Shown: positions 1 through 11,093 of the stretch, piece after piece
Layout: every line of letters starts with the position of its first letter
Position numbering within the stretch: position 1 is the first letter of the stretch
Assembly: GCA_001598975.1 (NCBI GenBank)
Contig: BBXU01001026.1
Coordinates: 1-12,219 of the forward strand
Origin: Parachlorella kessleri
Taxonomy: Eukaryota > Chlorophyta > Trebouxiophyceae > Chlorellales > Chlorellaceae
Direction of reading: 5' to 3'
DNA: 12,219 nucleotides
Made by a program: the position numbers and the translations under genes
Notes under the pieces: model-generated
Database searches by the model: none
Told to the model about the DNA's origin: nothing
The model's input: the letters and a program-made list of their open reading frames with translations, nothing else

Positions 1-2789
<2,789 letters not shown>

Positions 2790-3100
2790 GTGGTCAACAG
2801 TCGTGCCGGTATGACACCTTGGCAGTGACTTGTTTCCAGCAGCGAGGGAAAGCTGTTAGGGCCGGTGCTGTGAACTGGTGCGGGCCGCTTCATCATAACA
2901 TGCCTGTGATAGTGCAGTGTCGCCAGTGAGCAATGGGAGGCAATCTGTAACAGCTAGCCCTGCAGAGGGCGCGATATGTATCGGTGGATGGCAGCAGTCA
3001 CTGAGAGGTGGAGCAGTGAGCGGACACTGTTCTGTCAGTGCAATGGGTGCAAGAGTGGGTGCTGGGTGCCTGAAGGCTTCGTGAGGGTGCCCACCACAAA
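2790..3100 (+). other. TRM61 3' flank with a candidate TGTAA polyadenylation signal
   Basis: No coding region is supported here. TGTAA, the usual green-algal polyadenylation signal, occurs at 2946-2950, about 157 nt after the TRM61 stop. This fits a normal 3' UTR end before the duplicated segment starts. A five-base motif occurs often by chance, so the site is only a candidate. Confidence 0.4.
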
Positions 3101-3240
3101 AGGGGGAAGCCTTTGCAGAGGCATTCATGTGGGGTGCCTGGTACAATGTATGCGTCATTTACGACCTTCTCTACTGCTTATTGTTACAAAAGGCTCTGCC
3201 AACGTCCTGAACATGAAGTGGCACACAAGGCAACACAGTC

Positions 3241-3430
3241 CGGCGTGTCACCAGACGCCTAGGCTTGGATAGTAAGCAGGTCCCAACAGGCCGAAAACAG
3301 CCTGTTACCCCCCAGAGCAAAAGGTCAGACAAGGCAAGGCCAAGCCTGCAAGTATGCAATGGCACAGACAAGCAGCACAATGACAGGCACACGGCGTGTA
3401 ACCAGACGCCTTGACTTGGTATTAGGTTCT
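3241..3430. repeat. Nested direct repeat in the 3' region of copy A
   Basis: CGGCGTGTCACCAGACGCCT at 3241 recurs at 3392 as a near copy ending ACCAGACGCCTTGACTTGG. Both are followed by similar CTTGG-rich sequence. The spacing is 151 bp. A decayed counterpart exists in copy B (about 5471 and 5626), so this smaller duplication is probably older than the large one. Confidence 0.7.
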
Positions 3431-3653
3431 CTCCTCTACAGTCCGAGTAGCTCCTACAGCTCTTAGTGCACAGGTCAAAGCCGCTGCAGAATATCCAGAG
3501 AGTCAAGGCAGTGTACAACAGATATGGCTTGTCAAACCAGCCTCCAGGGCCTCAATGCTACCGAACATTGCAATCCCAAAACACAGACGCGCTCTTGTCA
3601 AGATTGCTCCCCCTCTTGGGGCAACACACCACAGGTGCAACTTAAAGGGCGTA

Positions 3654-4268
3654 CTACTGGCACTTGCAGGTGTAGGTCTGCTGGGATACGTTGCACGAAA
3701 ACCCTGCCACGGCACCGTTGCATGATGCCATGCAGTTGGACCTGGCCTGGGAACAGAAGTCAGCCAGGGCGGGGTAAGCCACCAACAGGGTGCCAGTCGC
3801 AGCCAAGACTGCCAGGGACCTGGCCACCTGCTCCTTAGGGGTCAGCTTCTCCTGCACACGGGGCCCTGGGGGCGTGCGTTCAAGTAGACGACGTTGCAGG
3901 GCAGCGAGCAGCAAGGGGGTTATGCAGCATAATTGCCGCGTCATCCTAGTACTACTAGGGTTGGGGATCATGGACCGCTACGCAAACCCAAGCCTGCATG
4001 CACTGCTTCACAAGCGTACGGTGGCAGGCACGACACACCGGAATCTCGCAGGCGTCGCTTGCAGCCAGCAGGGGGCCATGATGGGGTAGGAGTGATCGCA
4101 ACCCCGATCAGCTTCCTAAGCGGTTGCCAGGCTATGTGCTCTTACCTGGACCGCCTTGGGAGCCCGCTGTGCCTGGCAGAGCACCTTGGCCCGTACCGTG
4201 GGCACCTCCCGGTGGGCCATGGCCCTGCGCTGGAAGCAGCGGGTCTGGGGTGCCGCGAGTGCGATCAT
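3654..4268 (-). CDS. Small six-cysteine protein with bipartite plastid/lumen-type leader, copy A
   Basis: Two exons on the minus strand: 4268-4146 (41 codons) and 3851-3654 (65 codons plus stop). They are joined by a phase-0 GTAAGA...TGCAG intron of 294 nt, giving 106 residues. Residues 1-41 are basic and Ala-rich with almost no acidic residues (starts MIALAAPQTRCFQRR), like a chloroplast transit peptide. Residues 50-71 form a hydrophobic segment, RSLAVLAATGTLLVAYPALA, with an Ala-x-Ala cleavage site as in thylakoid-lumen signals. The predicted mature peptide has 35 residues and six Cys spaced C-x6-C-x3-C-x8-C-x8-C-x-C. The CxxxC and CxC pairs resemble the cysteine-stabilised alpha/beta (defensin-type) pattern, but I recognise no family. 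Copy B keeps the same structure, which supports a real gene. Function is unknown; ER secretion is the alternative destination. Confidence 0.75.
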
Positions 4269-4460
4269 GGTTGCCTGGGGTCGGTTGGTTGTTGGTGGAG
4301 AGAAAAGATTGACCTCAGTACCACACGTTCAGCCGGCTTTATCGGCCTTGTCAGAGCTAGATACGCGCGAGCGCGCCGCGGCGAACCCTACCCGGCAGGA
4401 CCATAAAGTAACTCCTACCCAGTAACCAGCTTCAGGCAGTCAATACCACCCGGAATTGTC
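4269..4460 (-). promoter_or_regulatory. Candidate promoter of copy A small gene
   Basis: Upstream sequence is shared with copy B. On the minus strand it includes CGATAAA (4338-4343 region), a TATA-like element about 70 bases before the ATG, and an adjacent ACGTGTGGTAC block. Conservation between copies may only reflect recent duplication, so function is inferred. Confidence 0.35.
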
Positions 4461-4480
4461 AAAACGCGTCCCTGACCTGC

Positions 4481-5301
4481 GAATGCATTGGTGGGTGGCA
4501 ACTCTTTTTCTGAAAACTGAGTGCTCCACCCGCTCGCTGCTCAGGTACTGTTCTCATGTCATTGGTGGCAGGCATCCATAGTGGAGAGTTAGGGCGAACT
4601 GTACTGACAGGCTGGGTGCAAGCATGCTCCTGGGCCTTGCCTAAGGCCTGATCAGGCACTTCTCTCCCGGAGACAACCTAAGGCAACTGGAACAGCGGGC
4701 AGGAAGTGAAGTTGGTAGAGGCAGTACAGCACAGGGTGACAGGGTGAATGCCTGAAAGGAAGCTAGGAAGGTGCAGCAGGCGAGCAGAGCAGGCAGACCG
4801 GCTGGCGGGCGAAAAGCTTGAGGGGGGAAACAGAGAGGCGTACCCATGTGGGGGCAAACGCCCTGGATGAGACAGGGAAAATTGAGTCTTGCCTGAGTTC
4901 TGATACAGTAGTTCCCTCCCCGAGCGGGGTCGTTCTTGGTCAAGGTGGCAGGCGATGTGGATCAAAGATGAGGTATGGGCAGACTGGACTGACAAGACTG
5001 TATGCACTTATTAGTCAGGGTGGCAGGTAGTGCAAACAGAGTGAAGAGAGGGTGGAACCTCTGTCCTTGTATGGGTGGCAGGTAATGCGAAAAGCTGTTC
5101 CCTGCAAGGAGAAGAGCTGGGCTGTACCAACAGGACTGGATGCCAATCGCGCCCAAGTGTGCTGTTCTTATTGAGGGTGGCAGGGTGCGATCAGAGAGGA
5201 GGGACGTGTATACTAGGCTGACAGGGGTTCTGTTCTGTTGCTGCATTGAGGGCACAGGTGGTGGCCGGGTGGCTGAACCCCTTCAAGCGAGCAAACCCAG
5301 C
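4481..5301. other. Spacer between duplicated segments with a recurring GGTGGCAGG motif
   Basis: I see no supported gene. GGTGGCAGG occurs at 4944-4952, 5019-5027, 5074-5082 and 5176-5184. Each is followed by similar sequence (TGCGA/ATGTG then AGAG-like). Spacings are uneven (75, 55 and 102 bp), suggesting a decayed minisatellite. Short open frames here show no recognisable protein. Confidence 0.5.
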
Positions 5302-5838
5302 TAGGGGGCAGCCTTGGCAAAGGCATTCGTGTCAAGTGCCTGGTAAAAGCGAGGGTATGGCCTTGGTTTCTACACTAGTTCACAGCCATACAAGGCGATG
5401 CCAACCCTGCTGATGTGAAGTGGCCCAGACAGACTGCAACATGATATGCACCCCGTTTGGTCATCAAGCGCCTCAACTTGGGATAGAAGCAACTCCCGCC
5501 TCAATAGACAGAAAGCAACTACTTATCCGCAGAGCAAAAGGGTACATACAATGCAAGGCCAGCCCTGCAAATAGGCAAAGGCACAGACCAACAGCACAAT
5601 GCTACACGTGGTGTATAGCCAGACACCTCAACTTGGTAGTAAGCAGTTCTCTCTTCTACAGACCGAGTAACACCCAGAGCAAAGGTACGGAAGTCAAAAG
5701 CCGCTGTTGACATCCAGAGTCAGACATTTTACAAGAAGTATGGAAAGCCAAACCAGCCTGCAGGGGCCATGATGCTACTGAACATTGCAACCACAAACCT
5801 CTGTCTGGGTGACACACCTCAGGTGCGGTCCAAAGTGC

Positions 5839-6452
5839 TTACACCCTGCACTTGCAGGTGTAAGTGCCTTGGGATACGTTGCACGAAAACCCTGCTACAT
5901 TACCGTTGCACGATGCCATGCAGTTGGACCTGGCCGTAGAACAGAAGTCAGCCAGGGCGGGGTAAGCCACCAGCAGGGCGCCAGTAGCAGCCAGGACTGC
6001 CAGGGACCTGGCCACCTGGTCCTTAGGGGTCAGCTTCTCCTGCATACCGGGCCATTGGGCATACACTCAGACGACGGGCAGGGCAGGTCAGCTGGGCAGA
6101 CGATCAATTGCAGCAGGGTTGCCCTGTCATACGATGTACCATTAGGGTTGAGGATCATGGACCGCTACGCAAACCCAAGCCTGCATTCACTGCTTCACAA
6201 GCGTACGATGGCAGGCACGACACACCGGAAACTCGCAGCGTCGCTTGCAGCCAGCAGGGGGGGATGATGGGGTAGGAGTGATCGCAACCCCGATCAGCCT
6301 CCTGGTGGCGTGTAGCCCCAAGACCTTACCTGGACCGCCTTGGGAGCCCGCTGTGCCTGGCAGAGCACCTTGGCCCGTACCGTGGGCACCTCCCGGTGGG
6401 CCATGGCCCTGCGCTGGAAGCAGCGGGTCTGGGGTGCCGCGAGTGCGAACAT
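5839..6452 (-). CDS. Small six-cysteine protein with bipartite plastid/lumen-type leader, copy B
   Basis: Paralogue of the gene at 3654-4268. Exons are 6452-6330 (41 codons) and 6039-5839 (66 codons plus stop), joined by a phase-0 GTAAGG...TGCAG intron of 290 nt; 107 residues. The leader differs only slightly (starts MFALAAPQTRCFQRR), and the hydrophobic segment again ends in PALA before DFC. All six cysteines keep their spacing. Visible changes in the mature part are Gln to Thr after the first Cys, Ala to Asn and Gln to Gly further on, and a C-terminal Gln replaced by Arg-Val. The differences fall between cysteines, as expected for a disulfide-stabilised peptide. An in-frame start further upstream (to 6566) exists, but only the MFALAAP start is shared with copy A. 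Function is unknown. Confidence 0.75.
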
Positions 6453-6600
6453 GGCTGCCTGGGGTTGCCGGTTGTGAAAAAAGAATGACCCCTGTACCAC
6501 ACGTCGAGCCACATTTATCGTCCTTGTCAGGGCTAGATACGCGCGAACCCTATCCGACAGGACCAAAAGCCGGACTGGTCAAAACGCGTCTCTGGCCTGC
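6453..6600 (-). promoter_or_regulatory. Candidate promoter of copy B small gene
   Basis: This region matches the one upstream of copy A but lacks about 60 bases present there. On the minus strand CGATAAA (around 6514-6520) lies about 62 bases before the ATG, next to a CGACGTGTGGTAC block. It is called from position and conservation only. Confidence 0.35.
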
Positions 6601-6924
6601 CGACCAAACCAGACAGGAAGGGACACTGGCAGGCACATCCACTTGGTTGGCGTGCAGCCCTAAATGACATACACTTCATCAATTTGTACTATATTAGCAA
6701 GGCTTTAGGCACAGGACGGTATGTACAGGTTCAAGTACTGATGGCTAGGCTACAGTCAGCTACAGGAGACAGTCGCTGTCGATTCTACTGAGGCCCAACA
6801 AACCGTGGAGCCCTTCAGTGCAAATCACTGCCGCCGCGGCGATGTTCAAACCAGTAAAGAGTCCAGCCTACCGTGGTGGCAATTAGCCTCAAAAGGTCGC
6901 AACCCGGGTTGCTGCCGCCCCAGC
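6601..6924. other. Intergenic stretch between copy B and the Nudix gene
   Basis: I see nothing coding. The stretch holds the upstream flank of the copy B gene and the 3' flank of the convergent-side Nudix gene. No clear polyadenylation signal was found on the minus strand. Confidence 0.5.
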
Positions 6925-8304
6925 TCAGTTGTGCGGCTCTAAGTGCTGCCAGGGACCCGCCAGCTTGCTAGCTGCTTCTCTGAGCTGATCCACAAGCCCA
7001 TCTACGCCTTTGACCCTGTCGTCCGTTGCTAAATGCCTGCGGCACCAGAGCAGGATGCTTTATGTCCCCCTGTCCAACCCACCCCACCTTCTTCCAGCCC
7101 TGCAGCCTTCACAATGCATGACTCACAGGCAGAGCTCAGGGGGCTGGTGTAAGAGGGGTGCCAGATGCTGCCGCCACAAGTGCGGGTATACATGTATGGG
7201 AACCCCCTTACCCCCCACCCCACCCCACAGGCTTCGCCGCATTCCCAACCTGCCCTCTGCCTGGACCTAAGCAAGCAGCCCGGCAATGAGCCTCCACATC
7301 CCCTCCATGTACCTGAGCGCTGCCTGGATGACTTGTTTATGGTCAAATGCCAGCACCGGCAGGTGCATGACATCATGCCACGCTGCGTCCGCTGCGTCAT
7401 CGCCGCCCGCCACTCTTTGGAGGTGCTCAGCAGAGGGCGGCAGCAGGGCGGCGTAGGTCACGCCCACTGACCAGCCGCCGCGGGCATCCCTGTCAGGATC
7501 GTCAAAGACAGCCACCTGCAAGACCGACATGGGCATAGCTGCTGCTGCAAGTGCTGTCCTGTGTGATCACCACAACTCCACCATGCCGAACAGGCACCAG
7601 ATGGCGAGATACGGGGGCGGGGAGGGAGGGGCGGCCACACCTCGGGAAGGCACATCATATGAGTCATAAGATGATTATGCTAGGCCTCACCCCGGCTCTC
7701 AGTGTCGAGCAACGCGCACACTGCTGCTGTGTGCCCCCATAACAAGATGCCACACACTGAGAAGGTGCACCTACTTGCCTGAGCTAAATGTATGTTGCTG
7801 AGGTCCAGTGACGTCTCCTCCTTCACTTCTCTGACAGACAGACAAGGTAATTTTTGTTTACAACCGCTTGAAGGAGTGAAGCGAGTATGGGTGGAGGACA
7901 AACCTGTCGGCAAGCCTACATCATAGCCAGCGTACCTCACCACAGCATCTGGGAGCCTCTCATGTTCATTTACATAACCCCCTGCATACACAGACAGCGC
8001 GGTGGTGTTTTGAGCACGGCCAGCTAGAACGCCAGCCAGGCTGCCTGCTGTAAGGACATGCACAACACGAGTAGGGCAGCACCTCGTGCGAAGCAGTGTG
8101 GCAGTCGCAAGTAGGACAACTTAAGTCAGAAGGAGGGGAAGCAGACCAAGGCCCTGCTCTCACAGCCCAGGCTTGCCTGGAACTCCCCAGTAGCCGTTGA
8201 AGGGTGGGTTCTTGCGCTTCACTAGCAGCACTCGGGCATGCGGGTGTTCCTGTGTTGGCTCTAGCACAACCACTGGGTCGACCGACAGGCGTGGCCGTGG
8301 CCAC
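6925..8304 (-). CDS. Nudix hydrolase (ADP-ribose pyrophosphatase-like), 5' end unresolved
   Basis: Hydrolase of nucleoside diphosphates linked to another group; the substrate cannot be fixed from sequence. Minus-strand exons: 8304-8177, 7981-7936, 7830-7779, 7515-7313 and 7036-6925 (stop TGA), with matching phases 1, 2, 0 and 2. Conserved blocks in order: VDPVVVLEP, ARVLLVKRKNPPFNGYWGVP, the Nudix box G-x5-E-x7-REVKEETSL, VAVFDDPDRDARGGWSVGV, and GGDDAADAAWHDV...LAFDHKQVI. A charged C-terminal helix ends in HLEPHN. FDDPDRD and LAFDH are typical of the ADP-ribose pyrophosphatase/NrtR-type subgroup. The Nudix box has Ser where Gly is usual. Two introns use GC donors. The frame of the first listed exon meets a stop upstream with no Met, so either another 5' exon exists or a one-base indel separates it from the neighbouring frame, which has ATGs at 8310-8345. 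About 180 residues are visible. Confidence 0.85.
7037..7312 (-). other. Nudix gene intron containing a G-quadruplex-type tract
   Basis: This is the last Nudix intron, with donor GTACAT at 7312 and acceptor CCGCAG at 7037. On the gene's sense strand, positions 7226-7203 carry four G runs of 4, 4, 6 and 5 bases separated by 1-3 bases. That pattern could form a quadruplex in the pre-mRNA. Confidence 0.7.
7516..7778 (-). other. GC-AG intron in the Nudix gene
   Basis: The exon ends ...HLAQ at 7779 and the intron begins GCAAGT, a perfect CAG|GCAAGT donor. The acceptor is CTTGCAG before GTGGCTGTC. The nearby GT (GTAGGT, four bases further on) would shift the frame into a TGA soon after the junction, so the GC donor is favoured. 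Confidence 0.8.
7982..8176 (-). other. GC-AG intron splitting the Nudix Gly-Gly
   Basis: The exon ends GTTCCAG at 8177 and the intron starts GCAAGC. The acceptor TATGCAG precedes GGGGTTATG. Splicing restores WGVP-G-GYVNEHE, exactly the start of the Nudix fold's metal-binding helix. The nearest GT downstream is in the wrong phase. Confidence 0.82.
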
Positions 8305-8345
8305 CTGCATGCAAGCCCTGGCCATGGTAGCGCTTGCCATCAATC

Positions 8346-8609
8346 CTACGACACTGCTGTCCTTGGCAAACTGCAAGGTGCGCCAAGCGGAGCAGGACCA
8401 TAGACACTGCTTGGGTTCACGCACTGGTAGGTGTATGCTCCCTCTCCAGTGCTGCTTGGCCTGCCTAGGATGAATAGGCGCCCTGCCACCATCATCCCGG
8501 CCAGCAGGCTTAATACTTTCCAGGGCTCCAGGTGCACTGCTCCCCGGCGACCTAGAGCCATGTCTACGCAGCCTACTTCATAACCCAGGCGATCAAAAGT
8601 GCAGGCGCA
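8346..8609 (-). CDS. Unidentified open frame, possible exon
   Basis: The minus-strand frame is open from a CACGCAG acceptor-like site at 8610 to a stop at 8346, with an ATG at 8561. It reads CACTFDRLGYEVGCVDM, then a hydrophobic stretch around KVLSLLAGMMVAGRLFILG, then TGEGAYTYQC. A GTGAAC donor after that Cys, joined to the TTGCAG acceptor in the next frame, would give FAKDSSVVGLMASATMARACMQ, but the intron would be only about 50 nt. I recognise no family. It could be an upstream part of the Nudix transcript, a separate small membrane protein, or chance. The phases do not connect it directly to the first Nudix exon. Confidence 0.25.
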   Translation of the reverse strand, partial: CACTFDRLGYEVGCVDMALGRRGAVHLEPWKVLSLLAGMMVAGRLFILGRPSSTGEGAYTYQCVNPSSVYGPAPLGAPCSLPRTAVS

Positions 8610-8944
8610 CTGCGTGCTGTTTCAACCAGCTAGCTTGCGGTTAAAAATACCATGATGCTGCTTCCGGACCACTGTACGCCCATGTTCCGGATACTGTTCA
8701 GCGTTTGGAACCGCCTAACAACAGACAGGGGACACAGTTTGCAGGCAATGCCTATTCCATCTGGGGTGGAACTGGCCTGCTTTCAAGTGGCCTGCTGTTG
8801 GGGGTCCCGCCGGGGGTCCATAGGCAGGGGGGTAAATTCCGCATGGCGCTCCTGCTGTGAATGACACGCAGGAGCTCGCTAAGGGCGCCGAGCTGCTGCC
8901 CTCCACTTGTCCGGCACCAGCTACCTGTTTGCCAAATTTCCACC
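8610..8944. other. Divergent intergenic region upstream of the selenoprotein gene
   Basis: I see no supported gene. The region separates the minus-strand frames to its left from the plus-strand SelU gene, so it probably contains the SelU promoter and 5' UTR and possibly a bidirectional promoter. No clear TATA box was identified. Confidence 0.4.
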
Positions 8945-10796
8945 ATGGCTTCAACACGCTTGCTGTCAGTTGCTGTTGCTGTTCAGTCACCACTGATCAG
9001 ACGAAACCGTCGAAACCCTGCGATCTCAGTCGCTAGGTCGTTGCGGCCGTTGCGGGCGTTCTCATCAGCAAGGAGGCACAGCTCGTCGCGCTGTGTGGTC
9101 ACCATGTCGGCATCAGGCAGGGCTGGAGCAGTGAAGGAGACTCTTGGCACCGAAGCATACGAAAACCTGGCAGGGAAGCAGGTGCGAAAGTGCCTTTCGG
9201 CTTGCCCAGCCGCCTATTGCGGTCTTGTAAGCCCGCTGGAGCATTATTGAGGCTTGCTGGTGCAGGTTTACCTGGTCTCCACACAGGAGGCTTTGGATAT
9301 TACTAGCCTCTGGAGCCAGGATGACCGAGCAGTGCTCGTCTTTGGCAGGTCGATGGGCGTAAGTTCCCAAGAGGCAAAAGACCTGCCTGTGCTGAATTGA
9401 AAGCTTCGCGACCTCACCACTGTTCCTGGTGTCGCTAGGCGCCGCTGCTGGGCGCTTTTTAGCTTCCGCAGTGGCTGCGCCTGCTGCTGATCGGCCTCCT
9501 GTGCTTGCTGCAGTGACCCTTCTGTTGGGAACTGGCAACACAGGTCAAGCGGGACGTGTTGCCAGCTCTCAGGGAGAAGGGAGTGAAGGTGTATTTCATT
9601 AGCATCGGCAAACCAGAGGTGAGTGTAACTGTTGGGTCCTTGTCCCAAGCCCTGTAGCCAGGGCTAGCTAGACGCGTCCCGCCCCTTGTTATCCCTGGCT
9701 GCAAGGTATTGGTATTGGTTCCGCGTTGCGCCTTTTCGCAAGCAGCCAGTTCCATTGGCATCGGCGTAGTGTAACTGGTCACTGCACAGATGCTTGCATT
9801 GGGTAGCCTGCTGTAACCCCATGTTGTCAAGACACATGATGTGTCGTGTGGGCTGTAGCTGGGCTTGGCTGTCGTGACCCCTGTACTTGGTTGTGTGCAG
9901 CGTGGCTCTGAGTTTGTGGAGCGGACGGGCTTCCCTGCCGACCATCTTCTGGCAGACCCTGACACCGTGACCTACGAGGCTCTCCCATTCAAGAAGGGCG
10001 TGCTGACGACTTTGTTCAACCCAAAGGTGTGCCAGGGGCGCTTTTCTGAGCATGGAGGGGCATCATGCCCTTGGCAAGGATCTCGTGGATTCTTATGCTA
10101 GAAGTTGCTACCAAGGTGCCCGGGAGTCCGCCACAAATGCCGCTGGCTTGCCGTGGGTTGCTTGTTGACGGAGTGGTGGCGTCCATTTCTTTCCATTCCT
10201 TTGGAGTCCCTCCAATCACAGGAATGCTCCAATGCAGACCCCGCTGTCCATTTGGAGCCGTATCAAGTCAGGGGACGTGAAGGACCTTGGCAACATGGCA
10301 AAGAAGTTTGTCAAGAACAAGCTGTGGCACCCGCCCAAGCAGGACCAGGTGTGGAGAAGCAGCGGGCAATGTGGACCCTTTGCCTGGAGTTGCATTGCCG
10401 TGTGCGTTTGTCGCAGGCGAGGCGCTGTCCTGCGCATGGCTGTGTGAGCTGGGGTTCAATTTGATGATTTAGGTGCATGCCAGAATGTAAAAGCCTGCCA
10501 GGATACTCTTGCCTGCTAAGCTGTTACTAGTGTTGGGCACGTCACCCCGTGCATGCCTTGCTGCCGCTTTTGACTCGAGACACAACTTCCGCCAGGCATT
10601 GGAGCAGGAGGGGAGTGATTTCGGCAACTTGGTAGCGTTCACAAGCGCCTGACATTGTGTCACTTTGCAGGCATACCAGCAGGGAGGCGTGGTGATTTTT
10701 GAGGGCAAGGAGCTGCTGTGGGCCCACTACGACCCTGCCACAGGGGCCCATGCAGACTTGAAGGAGGTGGTGGAGGTGGCCACTGACGGGCTGTAG
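8945..10796 (+). CDS. SELENOU: Selenoprotein U / PRXL2-type thioredoxin-fold protein with in-frame TGA (Sec), organelle-targeted
   Basis: Redox protein of the AhpC/TSA-like PRXL2 (SelU) family. Exons: 8945-9181, 9266-9358, 9514-9618, 9901-10026, 10238-10348 and 10671-10796. All junctions are phase 0 with GT-AG ends, giving 265 residues. The ATG lies in CACCATGG and opens an Arg/Ser/Ala-rich leader of roughly 50-60 residues (MASTRLLSVAVAVQS...), typical of plastid or mitochondrial import. Exon 2 ends LVFGRSMG. Exon 3 starts with TGA followed by PFCWELATQ, where the family has Cys-Pro-Phe-Cys. The active site is therefore U-P-F-C with Sec at residue 111. Later blocks are VYFISIGKPE, LLADPDTVTYEALPF, TPLSIWSRI and the C-terminal QQGGVVIF. 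The TGA is unavoidable because PFCWELA sits directly behind the only usable acceptor. A SECIS follows in the 3' UTR, which makes a nonsense mutation unlikely. The exact redox substrate is unknown. Confidence 0.9.
9514..9516 (+). other. Selenocysteine codon (TGA) of the UPFC redox motif
   Basis: First codon of exon 3, directly after the TGCTGCAG acceptor and before CCC-TTC-TGT (Pro-Phe-Cys). The flanking frame is fixed by GRSMG before and PFCWELATQVKRDV after. It is read as Sec only if the downstream SECIS works. Otherwise the product would end after about 110 residues. Confidence 0.85.
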
Positions 10797-11093
10797 GCGC
10801 GTCTCGAGATGTGGGGAATCTGCCACCTCGTCTACCTTCTCCTACCAGAAAGCGGCCGTTGTAGAGCGAGCCTTGCTGTGGGCATTGGTCGCCTTATGCA
10901 GGGAAGGTTACAAACTCCCCTGTAGTCGGTATAGTGGCTGACTGCTTCCCTTGGGTGAGGGTGGGCGACAGTGCGGCCTCGGTGTGAGTGAGATCTGTGG
11001 CCTAAGGCTGGCAGCGTGAGAAGATGCGAGTTTTCTAATTGAACATGCCTCTTTAGCTGAGCATGTCAAGTGGGGTCAGGGTTGCTCTTTGTG
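10797..11093 (+). other. Proximal 3' UTR of the selenoprotein gene
   Basis: This stretch lies between the TAG stop and the SECIS hairpin. It has no coding signal. The length, about 300 nt, is in the normal range for stop-to-SECIS distance in eukaryotic selenoprotein mRNAs. Confidence 0.6.

Larger units (their letters stand above)
3101..4480. repeat. Segmental duplication, copy A
   Basis: This segment aligns by eye along its length with 5302-6600. Shared blocks include AGGCATTC...GTGCCTGGTA at the left, the 3' UTR, both exons and the intron of the small gene, its upstream region, and GTCAAAACGCGTC at the right end. Copy A has about 60 extra bases just upstream of the gene (around 4375-4455). 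The offset between copies is 2184-2188 bp within the gene. Confidence 0.88.
5302..6600. repeat. Segmental duplication, copy B
   Basis: Second copy of the segment at 3101-4480, in the same orientation. Intron and UTR sequence remain clearly alignable alongside the exons, which argues for a fairly recent direct duplication of the genomic locus rather than retroposition, since the intron is kept. Confidence 0.88.

Noticed and set aside
3933..4425. Plus-strand frames of 90-157 codons in copy A, and similar ones at 5785-6667
   Set aside because: They are antisense to the small Cys-rich genes; the minus-strand model has conserved splice sites and a coherent leader-signal-peptide layout in both copies.
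8715..8993. Minus-strand frame starting MVTEQQQQL
   Set aside because: Antisense to the start of the SelU gene; the Gln run is the complement of the leader's Val/Ala/Ser codons.
9514..9516. TGA as a nonsense mutation or pseudogene mark
   Set aside because: All six exons are otherwise intact with matching phases, the codon is at the known Sec/Cys position, and a SECIS-like hairpin follows.
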